39,960 bases of DNA, from NCBI RefSeq assembly GCF_910588395.1, contig NZ_CAJUPA010000016.1:1-39960 (forward strand). Reading direction: 5' to 3'. Of this stretch, positions 39,707 to 39,960 are shown in pieces. The DNA comes from an uncultured Faecalibaculum sp. (GTDB lineage Bacteria; Bacillota_I; Bacilli_A; Erysipelotrichales; Erysipelotrichaceae). Under the pieces are notes generated by a model, which worked only from the letters and a program-made list of their open reading frames with translations, searched no databases and was not told where the DNA came from. Each line of letters begins with the position of its first letter. The first letter of the stretch is position 1. The position numbers and the translations under genes are program-made.

Positions 39707-39857
39707 ACTGAACCTCCTGTTTTTATCAGTGTAACGGAAAGATGGACAAAACGGACGGTCGTTTATCCGCCGTTCACCGGTCACATTCACCAGGCTGTCT
39801 GCATATACCCGGCAATGTCTGCTTGACCTGCCTGTCTCTTTGAGACAAAGTGAAAAC

Positions 39858-39960
39858 ATGAAACACTGGCTGTATGACCGCCGCACCCTGTTGCTGCTGC
39901 TGGCGATACTATTCGGAATCCAACTGTTCATTTTTTTTGTATATGATCTGAACCCTGATG
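39858..39960 (+). CDS. Partial gene at right edge, N-terminal membrane segment
   Basis: From ATG 39858 the frame stays open to the window end (34 codons): MKHWLYDRRTLLLLLAILFG and further hydrophobic residues, then DLNPD. A short charged start followed by a transmembrane helix resembles the opening of small sensor kinases of the BceS type, but this is a guess from one helix. An AAAGTGA stretch upstream is only a fair ribosome binding site. It is divergent from the VTT gene. Confidence 0.45.
   Translation, partial: MKHWLYDRRTLLLLLAILFGIQLFIFFVYDLNPD

Noticed and set aside
1..39960. tRNA, rRNA and CRISPR arrays
   Set aside because: No cloverleaf-like or rRNA segments and no regularly spaced short repeats were seen; the only long repeat is the 268-bp tandem pair.

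Overview
The window looks like chromosomal DNA of a moderately GC-rich Bacillota (Firmicutes), most likely a gut Erysipelotrichaceae-type bacterium; this is inference from content, not from a database search. Pointers are strong AGGAGG ribosome binding sites, the order rpsD / ezrA / cysteine desulfurase / thiI, a CBS-containing manganese pyrophosphatase, a choloylglycine (bile salt) hydrolase and a sortase-assembled SpaA-type pilus. I saw no rRNA, tRNA, CRISPR array or insertion sequence.

Layout. 180-1922: secreted, membrane-anchored protein with InlB/Flg_new-type repeats. 2046-4494: M16-type protease pair (ymfF/ymfH). 4605-4916: a short SSB. 5027-10732: four-gene pilus operon (thioester tip adhesin, major pilin, class C sortase, small pilin) coupled by stop/start overlaps. 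11034-11642 (minus): rpsD, divergent from ezrA, cysteine desulfurase and thiI (12041-16216). 16406-18787: two 23S rRNA methyltransferases, the second with an odd Arg/Asp/Gly-rich N-terminus. 18960-19943: choloylglycine hydrolase. 20023-20927: an NAD(P)-binding reductase divergent from a truncated HxlR regulator. 20959-22560 (minus): CBS pyrophosphatase. 22716-26619: translationally coupled operon DJ-1 / phosphoesterase / AMMECR1-Memo fusion / radical SAM / alpha-beta hydrolase. 26774-28179: C26 amidase and a DUF3267-like membrane protein. 28366-31419: a structured leader with a 20-codon upstream ORF, then tandem mgtE magnesium transporters. 31562-34516: gamma carbonic anhydrase-like protein, HD hydrolase and ABC-class ATPase in one overlapping unit. 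34793-36776 (minus): an unknown protein and a patatin. 36902-38099: cyclophilin lipoprotein and SprT-like protein. 38073-38897: a tandemly duplicated small-toxin/antisense-RNA locus. 39092-39706 (minus): VTT-domain membrane protein, then the start of another gene at the right edge.

The two most notable signals are at small scale. (1) At 38458-38897 a 58-codon hydrophobic/basic ORF with a good Shine-Dalgarno is overlapped at its 3' end by a short RNA on the opposite strand that has a TTGAAC-17-TATAAT promoter and an intrinsic terminator. This is the architecture of a type I toxin-antitoxin system. A 268-bp near-identical copy next door keeps the RNA but has lost the toxin N-terminus. (2) The mgtE leader (28378-28515) encodes a peptide starting MNIPDD, and its stems can pair in mutually exclusive ways, one of which hides the mgtE ribosome binding site. 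This recalls MgtL-type magnesium sensing.

Convergent gene ends at about 10.98 kb and 34.72 kb share a palindromic element with the core CGTTCATGGGGATCCG, probably a dispersed bidirectional terminator-like repeat.
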